Origin: Thiobacillus sp.
GTDB lineage: Bacteria > Pseudomonadota > Gammaproteobacteria > Burkholderiales > Thiobacillaceae
Assembly (NCBI RefSeq): GCF_024708915.1
Contig: NZ_JANJXQ010000149.1
Span: 1 to 17,216, forward strand
Length of the DNA: 17,216 bases
Direction of reading: 5' to 3'
Positions 1 to 8,138 of this stretch are shown here, in pieces. Made by a program: the position numbers and the translations under genes. Numbering within the stretch: the stretch's first letter is position 1; every line of letters begins with the position of its first letter. The notes under the pieces are model-generated. The model worked only from the letters and a program-made list of their open reading frames with translations, was not told the origin of the DNA and did no database searches.

Positions 1-128
1 GGATGGCAGGCCGCGCAGACTTCCACGCGCAGGACTTCCTTGCCCAGCGTGGAGCGGGTTTTGAACGTGCTGCCGCAGGAGCAGGTCACGGCGACTTCCT
101 TGTAATCGGGGTGAATGCCGGATTTCAT
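1..128 (-). CDS. rpmE: 50S ribosomal protein L31, zinc-binding form (3' end outside window)
   Basis: The first 42 codons of ribosomal protein L31, a small protein of the large subunit that bridges to the small subunit. It begins [12 protein letters not shown], the usual L31 opening. Four cysteines are visible: C16 and C18 (CSC), then C38 and C41 (CAAC). This is the zinc-binding (C+) paralogue rather than the Cys-less zinc-independent one. The start is the ATG at 128, preceded by AAGGA at good spacing. The stop lies beyond position 1. It sits downstream of rho on the same strand, separated by 222 bp that contain a large inverted repeat, so it probably has its own promoter. Confidence 0.95.
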   Translation of the reverse strand, partial: MKSGIHPDYKEVAVTCSCGSTFKTRSTLGKEVLRVEVCAACH

Positions 129-206
129 GGCAATTCCTTAAACGGGTTGAATTCGGAGAACGCGAGATTATAGCGGGCCTGGCCACGGCGGGCAACAACA
201 TTTTTA

Positions 207-332
207 TCCGCGAAGGACGCGAAGAGGCGTGAAGGAAAACCAGGGAAAGCGTCGAGCGCAGCGAACCCGCCTGATGTCGCCGTTCAGCCAGCGCTCCGGG
301 TTTCGCCGAATTTCTTCGCGTTCCTTCGCGGA
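207..332. repeat. Imperfect inverted repeat between rho and rpmE
   Basis: The left arm (207-225, TCCGCGAAGGACGCGAAGA) is complementary to the right arm (313-332, TCTTCGCGTTCCTTCGCGGA) except for one extra base. The arms are built from repeats of a CGCGAAGGA-like unit. Inside, GCGAACCC near 268 and GGGTTTCGC near 298 form a second, bulged nested pair, so the 126 bp could fold as one long hairpin or cruciform. No U-rich tract follows on either strand, so a simple intrinsic terminator is unlikely. I see no clear target-site duplication. It could be an interspersed palindromic repeat of the genome or a small non-autonomous element. It accounts for most of the gene-free stretch 129-350. Confidence 0.7.
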
Positions 333-350
333 CAAATGATCATTTCGCGG

Positions 351-1610
<1,260 letters not shown>

Positions 1611-1665
1611 GGAAAGGGCCTGAGTGGGCTCGCTTGAAAGAGCCGGACGCGAAGAGGGAGAGAAG

Positions 1666-1709
1666 CCGGACGGCACTGCGGTAAGGCGGCGCGCGGGTGC
1701 GCCGTCCGG
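1666..1709 (-). promoter_or_regulatory. Competing stems in the rho leader
   Basis: In the 108 bp between the trxA stop and the rho start, CCGGACGGC (1666-1674) is perfectly complementary to GCCGTCCGG (1701-1709), giving a 9-bp stem around a 26-nt loop. Within the loop a second stem, GGCGC (1688-1692) with GCGCC (1699-1703), shares bases 1701-1703, so the two cannot form together. Neither is followed by a U tract in the rho direction. Rho is known in E. coli to attenuate its own leader, so this may be a control structure. That role is inference. Confidence 0.4.
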
Positions 1710-1718
1710 TAGGACGGT

Positions 1719-2045
1719 TTAGATGTTGCTGTCGACGAAAGCGGTAAGTTGCGACTTGGACAAGGCGCCGACCTTGGTGGCCTCGACATTGCCGTTCTTG
1801 AAGATCATCAGGGTGGGGATGCCGCGGATGCCGAACTTGGGCGGGGTGGCCTGGTTCTCGTCGATATTGAGCTTGCACACCTTGAGCTTGCCGGAATATT
1901 CCTTGGCCACTTCGTCGAGGATCGGCGAGATCATCTTGCAGGGGCCGCACCAGTCTGCCCAGTAATCCACCAGCACGGGCACGCCCGCCTGCAGGACTTC
2001 CTGTTCGAAGGAATCGTCGGATATGTAATGAACATGCTCGCTCAT
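1719..2045 (-). CDS. trxA: Thioredoxin 1
   Basis: A small cytoplasmic dithiol-disulfide oxidoreductase that reduces ribonucleotide reductase, methionine sulfoxide reductase and other targets, and is itself recharged by thioredoxin reductase. The product is 108 aa, the family size. The active site WCGPC lies at residues 32-36 (C33, C36), with the buried aspartate region DYWADW before it. The cis-proline loop GIPT carries P77. The ATG at 2045 has AGGAG eight bases upstream. It is the first gene of a trxA-rho unit, divergent from fdxA. A small hairpin, GGCCG (2076-2080) with CGGCC (2085-2089), lies in its upstream region; I assign it no function. Confidence 0.97.
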   Translation of the reverse strand: MSEHVHYISDDSFEQEVLQAGVPVLVDYWADWCGPCKMISPILDEVAKEYSGKLKVCKLNIDENQATPPKFGIRGIPTLMIFKNGNVEATKVGALSKSQLTAFVDSNI

Positions 2046-2115
2046 CGGTGAGGCTCCTATTTTGAAGATGCGGTTGGCCGGATGCGGCCTGGACGGTTTG
2101 GGAAGGTGGTAATAC

Positions 2116-2144
2116 TGGAAAAATCGGTTTTGTGGCGATATGCT
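2116..2144 (+). promoter_or_regulatory. Possible sigma70 promoter for fdxA
   Basis: TGGAAA (2116-2121) and TATGCT (2139-2144) are separated by 17 bp. Each matches four of six bases of the -35 and -10 consensus. They lie 60 bp upstream of the fdxA start, within the 159-bp gap between divergent trxA and fdxA. It is the best pair I see there, but it is weak. Confidence 0.3.
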
Positions 2145-2204
2145 ACATCAAAATTGCCGCCTGCAAGCATCCGGGCATGTCTCAAATCATCAGGGTAAAA
2201 ACGA

Positions 2205-2528
2205 ATGACCTACGTTGTAGCCGACGCCTGCGTGAAGTGCAAATACACCGATTGTGTCGATGTCTGTCCGGTGGACTGCTTCCATGAAGGTCCCAATTTC
2301 CTCGTCATCGACCCCGAGGAGTGCATCGACTGCACCCTGTGCGTGGCCGAATGCCCGGTCGAGGCCATCTATGCCGAGGACGACGTGCCGGACGACCAGC
2401 GTGCCTACATCGCGCTCAATGCCGAGCTTGCCAAAGAGTGGAAAGTCATCATCGAACGCAAGGACCCGCTGCCCGATGCCGACGAATGGGCCGGCGTCAA
2501 GGACAAGCGCCAGTACCTGGAACGTTGA
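2205..2528 (+). CDS. fdxA: 7Fe-8S ferredoxin, Azotobacter FdI type
   Basis: A soluble low-potential electron carrier with one [3Fe-4S] and one [4Fe-4S] cluster. The 107-aa product matches Azotobacter vinelandii ferredoxin I closely along its whole length. The expected ligands, shifted by the initiator Met, are all present: C9, C17 and C50 for the 3Fe cluster, and C21, C40, C43 and C46 for the 4Fe cluster. The two free cysteines of FdI are at C12 and C25. The C-terminal arm ending [10 protein letters not shown]...QYLER is typical and lengthens it beyond short clostridial ferredoxins. The start ATG has AGGG about nine bases upstream. The electron partner cannot be told from the neighbours. It is a single gene with a possible promoter at 2116-2144. 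Confidence 0.95.
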   Translation: MTYVVADACVKCKYTDCVDVCPVDCFHEGPNFLVIDPEECIDCTLCVAECPVEAIYAEDDVPDDQRAYIALNAELAKEWKVIIERKDPLPDADEWAGVKDKRQYLER

Positions 2529-2556
2529 GCCGAACAACCGCAGTTGACCGCTCCCC

Positions 2557-2595
2557 GCGCCACCCGCCGGGCGGGCGCACCCAACCCCCGTTTTT
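2557..2595 (+). terminator. Weak candidate terminator after fdxA
   Basis: A GC-rich hairpin (core CCCGC 2563-2567 with GCGGG 2571-2575, partly extended outward by GCG/CGC) lies 28 bp after the fdxA stop. Five Ts (2591-2595) follow, but only after a 13-15 nt gap, which is too far for a classic intrinsic terminator. This is a position-based guess. Confidence 0.25.
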
Positions 2596-2599
2596 AGAT

Positions 2600-2684
2600 T
2601 ATTGAGACGGTCCGATGATGTTTGAACCCGCATTGTATTTCTCACGGCATCATGCTTTGACCGGTTCGTTGGCCCGTCTCAATA
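2600..2684. repeat. 85-bp inverted-repeat element upstream of addB
   Basis: TATTGAGACGG (2600-2610) plus CC (2612-2613) pairs with GG (2671-2672) plus CCGTCTCAATA (2674-2684), a 13-of-14-bp arm with one mismatch. Inside, ATGATG (2615-2620) pairs with CATCAT (2648-2653). The remaining 2529-2599 holds only a weak terminator candidate. I see no reading frame in it. It may be a small non-autonomous element, a bidirectional terminator or a structured leader of the addB transcript. Confidence 0.55.
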
Positions 2685-2707
2685 GAACGCTGTTTTCAAT
2701 GCTTATC

Positions 2708-2786
2708 GATTCGGCCTCCCGCGCTGCCACGCACAGCCCGGGCAGACCGAACCTTGATCCCACTTCAAACTTCATCTGGCCGAATC
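2708..2786. repeat. 9-bp inverted repeat just before addB
   Basis: GATTCGGCC (2708-2716) is exactly complementary to GGCCGAATC (2778-2786), with 61 bp between the arms. The right arm ends ten bases before the GTG start of addB, so pairing could affect initiation. With such a long loop it could also be chance. Confidence 0.3.
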
Positions 2787-2796
2787 AATAACCCCG

Positions 2797-5451
2797 GTGG
2801 GAATCGCAACGATTCTCCTGGGCGGCCCGCCCATGGCGCACGCCGCCGCCCGTGCCCTGCTCGACCGCCACGCCGACCGCCTGCCCGATCTCTCCGGGCT
2901 GACGCTGCTGGTTCCCAACCACCGCGCCGGACAGGATTTCGCCCGCGCGCTGGCGCAGGCTGCCGGCCTGGCCGCGCTGATCCCGCCGCGCATCGCGCCG
3001 CTGAAAACCTGGGCCGAAAGCACCCTGCAGGGCACAAGCATGGCCGACGGCCGCGCCGAGCCGCATGCGCGGCGGCTGGCGCGGCTGCACGGCGTACTGC
3101 GCACTATCGACTGGCTGGGTGCGGTCGACCGATGGGCGCTCGCCAGCGAGTTGCTGCAGCTGGCCGATGAACTTTCCGCCGCCCGGCTGGGCGCCGCCAT
3201 CGGATCGCGCATCCGCGCGCTGCATGCCGCTGCACCCGACCGCGAAACCGCACTGATCGAGGCGGTATGGCAGGCGCTCAACAACGACGGCAGCGACCCG
3301 CAGGCCCATTACGCGCGCGCGCTCGACAGGCTGCTTGAGCAATGCCGGTCCGCGCCGCAGCCCGTTTACGGCTACGCGCTGGGAACGCTGACCGCCATCG
3401 AACGGCAATTTCTCGACCGCTGTGCCGAGCATGCGCCTGTCACGCTGTTCGAGCCCGCCGCCGCGGCTGCCGACGGCGTGGCATTCACCCTGCATCAGGC
3501 CTGGCAGAAAATCGCGCCGCCGCTGGGCGAGCGCGCCGCCATGCTGGCGGCCATTCACCCCCGCTCTCCCGTGCACCCGCACCTGACGCTGTATCCCGCA
3601 CCGCACCTGGAAGCCGAGGCGCGCGCCGTCGCCACCTGGGTGACGGCGCAATTGCACGCCGGAAAGCGCGATATCGCGCTGATCGCGCTCGACCGCGAAA
3701 CCGCACGCCGGGTGCGTGCGCTGCTCGAACGCACGGACGTGCTGGTCGCCGACGAAACCGGCTGGGCACTGTCGACCACTGCCGCCGCCGCGGTGATCGA
3801 CCGCTGGCTGGAATGCGTCGCGCACGATTTCCCGCATATCGAATTGCTCGATCTGCTGAAGTCGCCCTTTCTGCTGGGCGGGCTCGCGGCGCGGCAGGAC
3901 CAGGTGCTGCAACTCGAACTCGCGCTGCGGCGGCAGGGCGTGGCGCAAGGCATGGCCGATATCCAGCGGCTGGCGCATGCGCAATTCGGTGCATCGCCGC
4001 CCTGGCTTGCCGCATTGTTCGACGCCCGGCGAGGCTTCTCCCAAAGCCGCGCACCGTTGGTAGCCTGGCTCACCCGTCTCATCGACAGCCTCGACAAACT
4101 GGACGCCATCGCGCCGCTCCAGATGGATGCCGCCGGCGCCAGTCTGCTCGCCACGCTCGACACCCTGCGCCGCGAGCTGGTGGACGACGGCGAAAAATAC
4201 GGCTTCGGCGAATGGCGGCGCTGGCTCAATCTGGCGCTGGAGTCGGCCAGCTTCATCGATACCCGCATCGCCAGCCCCATCGTGCTAACTTCTCTACCTG
4301 CCGCGCGCGGGCGCCTGTTCGACGCGGTCGCAGTGATCGGCGCCGACGCCCGCCGCCTGCCCGCGCGCTCCGCACCCGGCCTGTTCAGCCAGGCCACCCG
4401 TGCGCAACTCGGCCTGTCCACTGCCGCCATCGAGGCCGAAGCCGCCACCACCGACCTGATCCCGCTGCTGACGCAGGGGCCAGCACTGCTGAGCTGGCAG
4501 GCATGGAACAACGACGAGCCCAATCCCGCCTCGCAACTGATATTGCGGCTGCAGGCCCTGCATCTGGCCGCATGGGGCGCCGCCCTGCCCGAACAGGCCA
4601 GCGGCGAGCCGCCCGCCCGGCCCAGCCCGTTGCCCGGCGCCAGCGAACAGCCTGCGCCCACGCTATCCGCCGCGCAGCTGCCGCGACGCTATTCGCCCAC
4701 CGCCTACCAGACCCTGCTCGATTGCCCGTACCGGTTTTTCGTCAAAAACGTGCTCGGCATACGGGAACTCGACGAAGCCGACGACGCGCTCGACAAGAGC
4801 GATTACGGCACTGCGCTGCACCGCATCCTCAAGACCTTTCACGACGGCGCACCGCCGCCCGAGCGCGCCGCCGCACTGGCCCGGCTGGAGGAAATCTCCA
4901 CTGCCGAATTCGCCGCGCTGCCGGCCTGGACCGCCGCCGCCTGGCGCAACCGCTGGGAAAAAATCCAGCCCGCCTACGTCGATGCCTGGCTGGAGTGGGC
5001 CGCCCAGGGCTGGCATTACCAGTCCGGCGAAACCCTGTTCGAAATGCCGTTCAGCGTCGCCGACCTCGGCGAGGTCACCCTGCACGGTCGCGTCGACCGC
5101 GTCGACCAGAAGGGCGACGCCCGCACCGTCATCGACTACAAAACCGGCGCCGCGCAAGGTCTCAAGAAAAAGCTCAAGGATCCCGCCGAGGCCATCCAGC
5201 TGCCGTTCTACGCCTGGCTTGCCGACGCCGCCGCCGCCTACCTGCCGATCAACGAAATCCCCGTCATCCCGCTCGAACTGGATGGCGAAACTGACGTCGA
5301 CGCCATCGGCCGCCGCCTGCCGGAACTGCTCGAAGCGATTGCCGCAGGCGCAGCGCTTCCCGCATCGGGGATCGATTCCGTCTGCCAATTCTGCGAAGCG
5401 CGCGGGCTGTGCCGGAAAGGGATGTGGAATGCTACGGAAACAGTTGCCTGA
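2797..5451 (+). CDS. addB: AddB-like nuclease subunit of the AddAB recombination complex
   Basis: With AddA this subunit processes double-strand ends for RecA-dependent recombination and degrades unprotected linear DNA. The N-terminus (GIATILLGGPP, then LTLLVPNHRAG) has the fold-start of the family but no GxxGxGKT Walker A, as in proteobacterial AddB. The C-terminal third is a RecB-type nuclease: D767 (HGRVDRVD), then D780 and K782 (VIDYKTG). Four cysteines frame it (C643 in DCPYRFF; C863, C866 and C872 in CQFCEARGLC), the AddB iron-sulfur arrangement. The 884-aa length is short against about 1,160 in Bacillus. The GTG start at 2797 lacks a clear ribosome site; an in-frame ATG at 2833 (residue 13) is the alternative. 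Its expected partner addA is 10.4 kb away. Confidence 0.88.
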   Translation: MGIATILLGGPPMAHAAARALLDRHADRLPDLSGLTLLVPNHRAGQDFARALAQAAGLAALIPPRIAPLKTWAESTLQGTSMADGRAEPHARRLARLHGVLRTIDWLGAVDRWALASELLQLADELSAARLGAAIGSRIRALHAAAPDRETALIEAVWQALNNDGSDPQAHYARALDRLLEQCRSAPQPVYGYALGTLTAIERQFLDRCAEHAPVTLFEPAAAAADGVAFTLHQAWQKIAPPLGERAAMLAAIHPRSPVHPHLTLYPAPHLEAEARAVATWVTAQLHAGKRDIALIALDRETARRVRALLERTDVLVADETGWALSTTAAAAVIDRWLECVAHDFPHIELLDLLKSPFLLGGLAARQDQVLQLELALRRQGVAQGMADIQRLAHAQFGASPPWLAALFDARRGFSQSRAPLVAWLTRLIDSLDKLDAIAPLQMDAAGASLLATLDTLRRELVDDGEKYGFGEWRRWLNLALESASFIDTRIASPIVLTSLPAARGRLFDAVAVIGADARRLPARSAPGLFSQATRAQLGLSTAAIEAEAATTDLIPLLTQGPALLSWQAWNNDEPNPASQLILRLQALHLAAWGAALPEQASGEPPARPSPLPGASEQPAPTLSAAQLPRRYSPTAYQTLLDCPYRFFVKNVLGIRELDEADDALDKSDYGTALHRILKTFHDGAPPPERAAALARLEEISTAEFAALPAWTAAAWRNRWEKIQPAYVDAWLEWAAQGWHYQSGETLFEMPFSVADLGEVTLHGRVDRVDQKGDARTVIDYKTGAAQGLKKKLKDPAEAIQLPFYAWLADAAAAYLPINEIPVIPLELDGETDVDAIGRRLPELLEAIAAGAALPASGIDSVCQFCEARGLCRKGMWNATETVA

Positions 5452-5470
5452 CGCCCCAAGCATGTAATAA

Positions 5471-5498
5471 CATTGTTTTAACTTATCAATGCTGGAGG
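5471..5498 (+). promoter_or_regulatory. Possible operator and strong RBS ahead of the toxin-antitoxin pair
   Basis: The AT-rich 57 bp between addB and the antitoxin contains CATTG (5471-5475) and its complement CAATG (5487-5491), 11 bases apart, followed by GGAGG (5494-5498). AbrB-type antitoxins usually bind imperfect palindromes in their own promoter, so this could be the autoregulatory site. The arms are short and I see no convincing -10/-35 pair. Confidence 0.3.
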
Positions 5499-5508
5499 AA
5501 GAACCATC

Positions 5509-5745
5509 ATGCGCATCAACCTGGTTAAAGTAGGCAACTCAAAGGGCGTCATCATCCCCGCCGCCATCCTCGCCTCATGTGGTCTGAAAGATGCCGTCGA
5601 TCTGCAGATCAAAGGCAAGAAGCTCGTGATTGAAGCGCTCAAGCAACCCCGCGCTGGCTGGTTTGATGGCTATCAGGCCGAAAACGGCGAAGCCGTACTC
5701 GACACCATCCCGGTCGACGAGGGCGACGAAGAATGGGTGTGGTAA
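5509..5745 (+). CDS. mazE: MazE-like antitoxin (SpoVT/AbrB-type DNA binding)
   Basis: A 78-aa antitoxin that should bind DNA through its N-terminal swapped-hairpin AbrB fold (MRINLVKVGNSKGVIIPAAIL, roughly residues 1-45) and neutralise its toxin through an acidic C-terminal tail (DEGDEEWVW at the end). The ATG at 5509 has GGAGG ten bases upstream. The gene overlaps the toxin by 13 bp, typical of translationally coupled pairs. The base composition resembles addB more than the defence operon (37 G+C in 60 over 5701-5760), so it may have arrived separately or long ago. PemI is an equally good name; family placement is firm, specificity is unknown. Confidence 0.9.
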   Translation: MRINLVKVGNSKGVIIPAAILASCGLKDAVDLQIKGKKLVIEALKQPRAGWFDGYQAENGEAVLDTIPVDEGDEEWVW

Positions 5746-6047
5746 AGCGCGGCGAGGTTTACTGGGTCAACCTCGACCCCACCATCGGCAGCGAAATCCA
5801 GAAAACCCGTCCCGCGTTAATCGTGTCGCCGGACGACATGAATGCCGCCCTGCCGCGCGTCATCATCGCCCCACTCACCAGCGGCGGACAAGCGCTCGGC
5901 TGCCGCCCCGAAGTCGAGTTCAAGGGCAAATCCGCGCGCATCCTGCTGGACCAACTACGCTCGGTGGACAAAAAACGACTCGGCAGCAGAATGGGGAAAA
6001 TCGATCTTGCGCTTTGGCATCCGGTATTGCTGGAGATGCTGGCTTGA
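5733..6047 (+). CDS. mazF: MazF/PemK-type toxin, mRNA endoribonuclease
   Basis: A 104-aa toxin of the MazF/PemK/ChpB family, expected to cut RNA at short sequences and stop growth when the antitoxin is lost. The family opening KRGEVYWVNLDPTIGSE is present, followed by KTRPALIVSPDDMN (conserved RP), then VIIAPLTSGG with the conserved threonine-serine, and the C-terminal DQLRSVDKKRLG. The start ATG at 5733 lies inside the antitoxin gene; GAGGG about ten bases upstream may serve as ribosome site. It ends only 6 bp from the stop of the convergent AIPR gene, so the two transcripts probably overlap. The cleavage sequence cannot be read from the protein. Confidence 0.93.
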   Translation: MGVVKRGEVYWVNLDPTIGSEIQKTRPALIVSPDDMNAALPRVIIAPLTSGGQALGCRPEVEFKGKSARILLDQLRSVDKKRLGSRMGKIDLALWHPVLLEMLA

Positions 6048-6053
6048 CTGGGT

Positions 6054-8138
6054 TTACTGCACCAAATCCAACCCATGCTGAAATCCCTCAAGGTGGAGTT
6101 TCCGCAAGGTTTCAATAGCCCGGATACACTGTTTCTCGCTTGGAATCTTGGCGGGGACCGAAGCAGCAACATCGAGAATTCCTGACTCCGTAGCTGTCAG
6201 GAGTTCCTTCGCGGCACCCCATGCCTTGGCATTTCTCCAGAATTCCTTGCCTGCTTTAATAACTGCTGTTTGTGCTTCGATACCATTCAACATGCGCTGA
6301 TCCTTGACGGCAGAACGCTTGGTTTCTTTTTGCTCATCTCCAGTCAGCAGAGTATCAAGCCAGTCCTCAGGCCAAAGGATTTTAAGCTCCATGACTCGAC
6401 TCCAGCATGCTTGCTGCTTCGCCCATTCCAGAGGGTTTGGAATTTCGTTGGTTACCCCCATTATCACTCCATGCACGGCTTCCGATGCAATAGCGAGTAC
6501 TCGCTTCAGATCGTCCGACAGGCTTTGTGCACGCCAGATGCGGTCGAAATCGACATATCTACCTTGCCGCTCAGCATCATGGGCAAACTTAGCCAAAGCG
6601 TACGGTACAACACGAGACCGAATACCACCGCCCTGATACCAAGGCTGTTCAGAAACCAGCTTTTCCGTTTCCCGGAAAGCAATCGTCTTGGCAATTGCAT
6701 GGCGGTAGAAGGTCTCGTTGAACGAGTCTGACTGCTTTGTCCATTTGCGGCCGATTTCTTTGGCAAACTCCGAAAAATTCTTCTGCGATCCTTTGCTGAC
6801 AGTATCCGGATGCCCCTCCCAAGAATTGAGAAACTTTGCGAGATCAGTCTTCGAAATCAGTTGTTGCTTCGGATACTCCAGATCGAATCTCTTTCGCTGT
6901 GCCTCCGTCAACAAGGCACGTGCATCCTGATACTGCCCACGTGCGCGCTCGTAAAACCATTTGGATTCACGAAAGGTGCCATCGGGTGATGGCGCGAAGA
7001 TGCGGCGGGAAAATTCCTCCATCCGGACGTGGAATGGATGGTTGGCGAAAAAATCCGCCGCATTGACGCGATTCTGGCTATTGGCATATTCCGAAATCTT
7101 TGGGACCACGTCCATTGCGCGTGCAGGTTCAACGATTGAAAGCTTCATCTGAACAAAGACACGGGACAAATCAACATCTTTTTTCCGGCTCGCCGCATGT
7201 ATGGAGGCGGTCGTCTGCCCGCCATTCACGATCTGGAGGTTGCGCAATTCCGTCAACACCAGCCCATCCTCATCATGGCGAGTCTCAACGCCCTCAGCGG
7301 TCGCTGTAATGCCATTGTTGTAAGCAAAGAACATTTCCGGATCATTCTCGATCGTGTTTCGGATGCCTTTGTTCACATCTCCGCGCGCCTGAAGAAAAAC
7401 GCGCACATTCTGCTCCAGCAACCTCGCACCCCATCGGTCGTATATGGCAGCAAGCTGCGATCCAGGTACAACGACGAGATAGGCCTCATACCCTGCATCG
7501 TTTAGGTGGGCTGGCAGAACGCGGAGAACCCCACCAAACTCACCTTCGAGGTCTACCACTAATTCCTCACGCCCAAACCCTGCCGCGGCAAAGCGGTGTA
7601 AGCGCCCCAAATCCCAGACGCTATAAGTGACTGGAACCCCTTCGTGTTCACCCGCTGCCCGGCCATCAACTTTCGAGCTAAGGACACGATTACTAATAAG
7701 AAAGAGGCGGACCTTGGAGATGTCTGGCCATCGTTTTGCAATCAGGTCCGCAAGACCGAACGCCGGAGCTGTTTCTTCCAAGCTGTTCCGGAAGGCGTGG
7801 TCGAGTGCCTTCACTAGAAAATTCGAGGCCCTCTTGAATATCGCGTCCATATCAGACGCAGTGAGTGTTCCGATGTTTGGCGACTGATTGAAGTCCACCA
7901 CAATCAGGCTGAGGACGCCCTCGCTCGCGATCGGATCACCACCATAGCCATCCACCCGCACGCCGCCTTTAGGTGGCGTGTAGGCTGCGCGGTCAGCCGT
8001 ATTGAGTTCACCAGCATCGATCAGATACTCGCAAAAGATGTCGAAGAAAGCATCTTCGGCCCATTTACCACCAGCATCGGCTGCTGCAAGAATCCCTTGA
8101 AAGAAATCCTGATAAAACTCTTCCAGTTCAATCGCCAT
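6054..8138 (-). CDS. AIPR-family protein (abortive infection phage resistance)
   Basis: The last gene of the defence operon. The 694-aa product carries the hallmark AIPR block: NTIENDPEMFFAYNNGIT (261-278) then LQIVNGGQTTAS (301-312). The N-terminal region (MAIELEEFYQDFFQGILAAA) and the VDGYGGDP...LIVVDF stretch near 62-83 are also typical of the family. I see no complete nuclease motif; the aspartates near 63 and 82 recall a PD-(D/E)XK layout, but the expected lysine is missing. AIPR proteins have been linked to phage exclusion, with a biochemical role that is unclear to me. I start at the ATG at 8138, which has a well-placed AGGAG, rather than five codons upstream. The gene overlaps the preceding nuclease gene by 11 bp. 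No membrane segment is visible. Confidence 0.87.
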   Translation of the reverse strand: MAIELEEFYQDFFQGILAAADAGGKWAEDAFFDIFCEYLIDAGELNTADRAAYTPPKGGVRVDGYGGDPIASEGVLSLIVVDFNQSPNIGTLTASDMDAIFKRASNFLVKALDHAFRNSLEETAPAFGLADLIAKRWPDISKVRLFLISNRVLSSKVDGRAAGEHEGVPVTYSVWDLGRLHRFAAAGFGREELVVDLEGEFGGVLRVLPAHLNDAGYEAYLVVVPGSQLAAIYDRWGARLLEQNVRVFLQARGDVNKGIRNTIENDPEMFFAYNNGITATAEGVETRHDEDGLVLTELRNLQIVNGGQTTASIHAASRKKDVDLSRVFVQMKLSIVEPARAMDVVPKISEYANSQNRVNAADFFANHPFHVRMEEFSRRIFAPSPDGTFRESKWFYERARGQYQDARALLTEAQRKRFDLEYPKQQLISKTDLAKFLNSWEGHPDTVSKGSQKNFSEFAKEIGRKWTKQSDSFNETFYRHAIAKTIAFRETEKLVSEQPWYQGGGIRSRVVPYALAKFAHDAERQGRYVDFDRIWRAQSLSDDLKRVLAIASEAVHGVIMGVTNEIPNPLEWAKQQACWSRVMELKILWPEDWLDTLLTGDEQKETKRSAVKDQRMLNGIEAQTAVIKAGKEFWRNAKAWGAAKELLTATESGILDVAASVPAKIPSEKQCIRAIETLRKLHLEGFQHGLDLVQ

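Noticed and set aside
207..332. CRISPR array or intrinsic terminator
   Set aside because: The repeat is inverted with only two arms, has no regular spacers, and is not followed by a U tract.
2600..2684. Small structured RNA such as 6S or SRP RNA
   Set aside because: None of the conserved loop sequences of these RNAs is present.
2785..4661. Long minus-strand frames opposite addB (419 and 368 aa)
   Set aside because: Antisense shadows typical of high-GC genes, with no motifs or plausible ribosome sites.
3342..5294. 650-aa open frame on the plus strand inside addB
   Set aside because: Arg/Ala/Pro-rich shadow of the addB frame shifted by one base; addB carries the nuclease and cysteine motifs.
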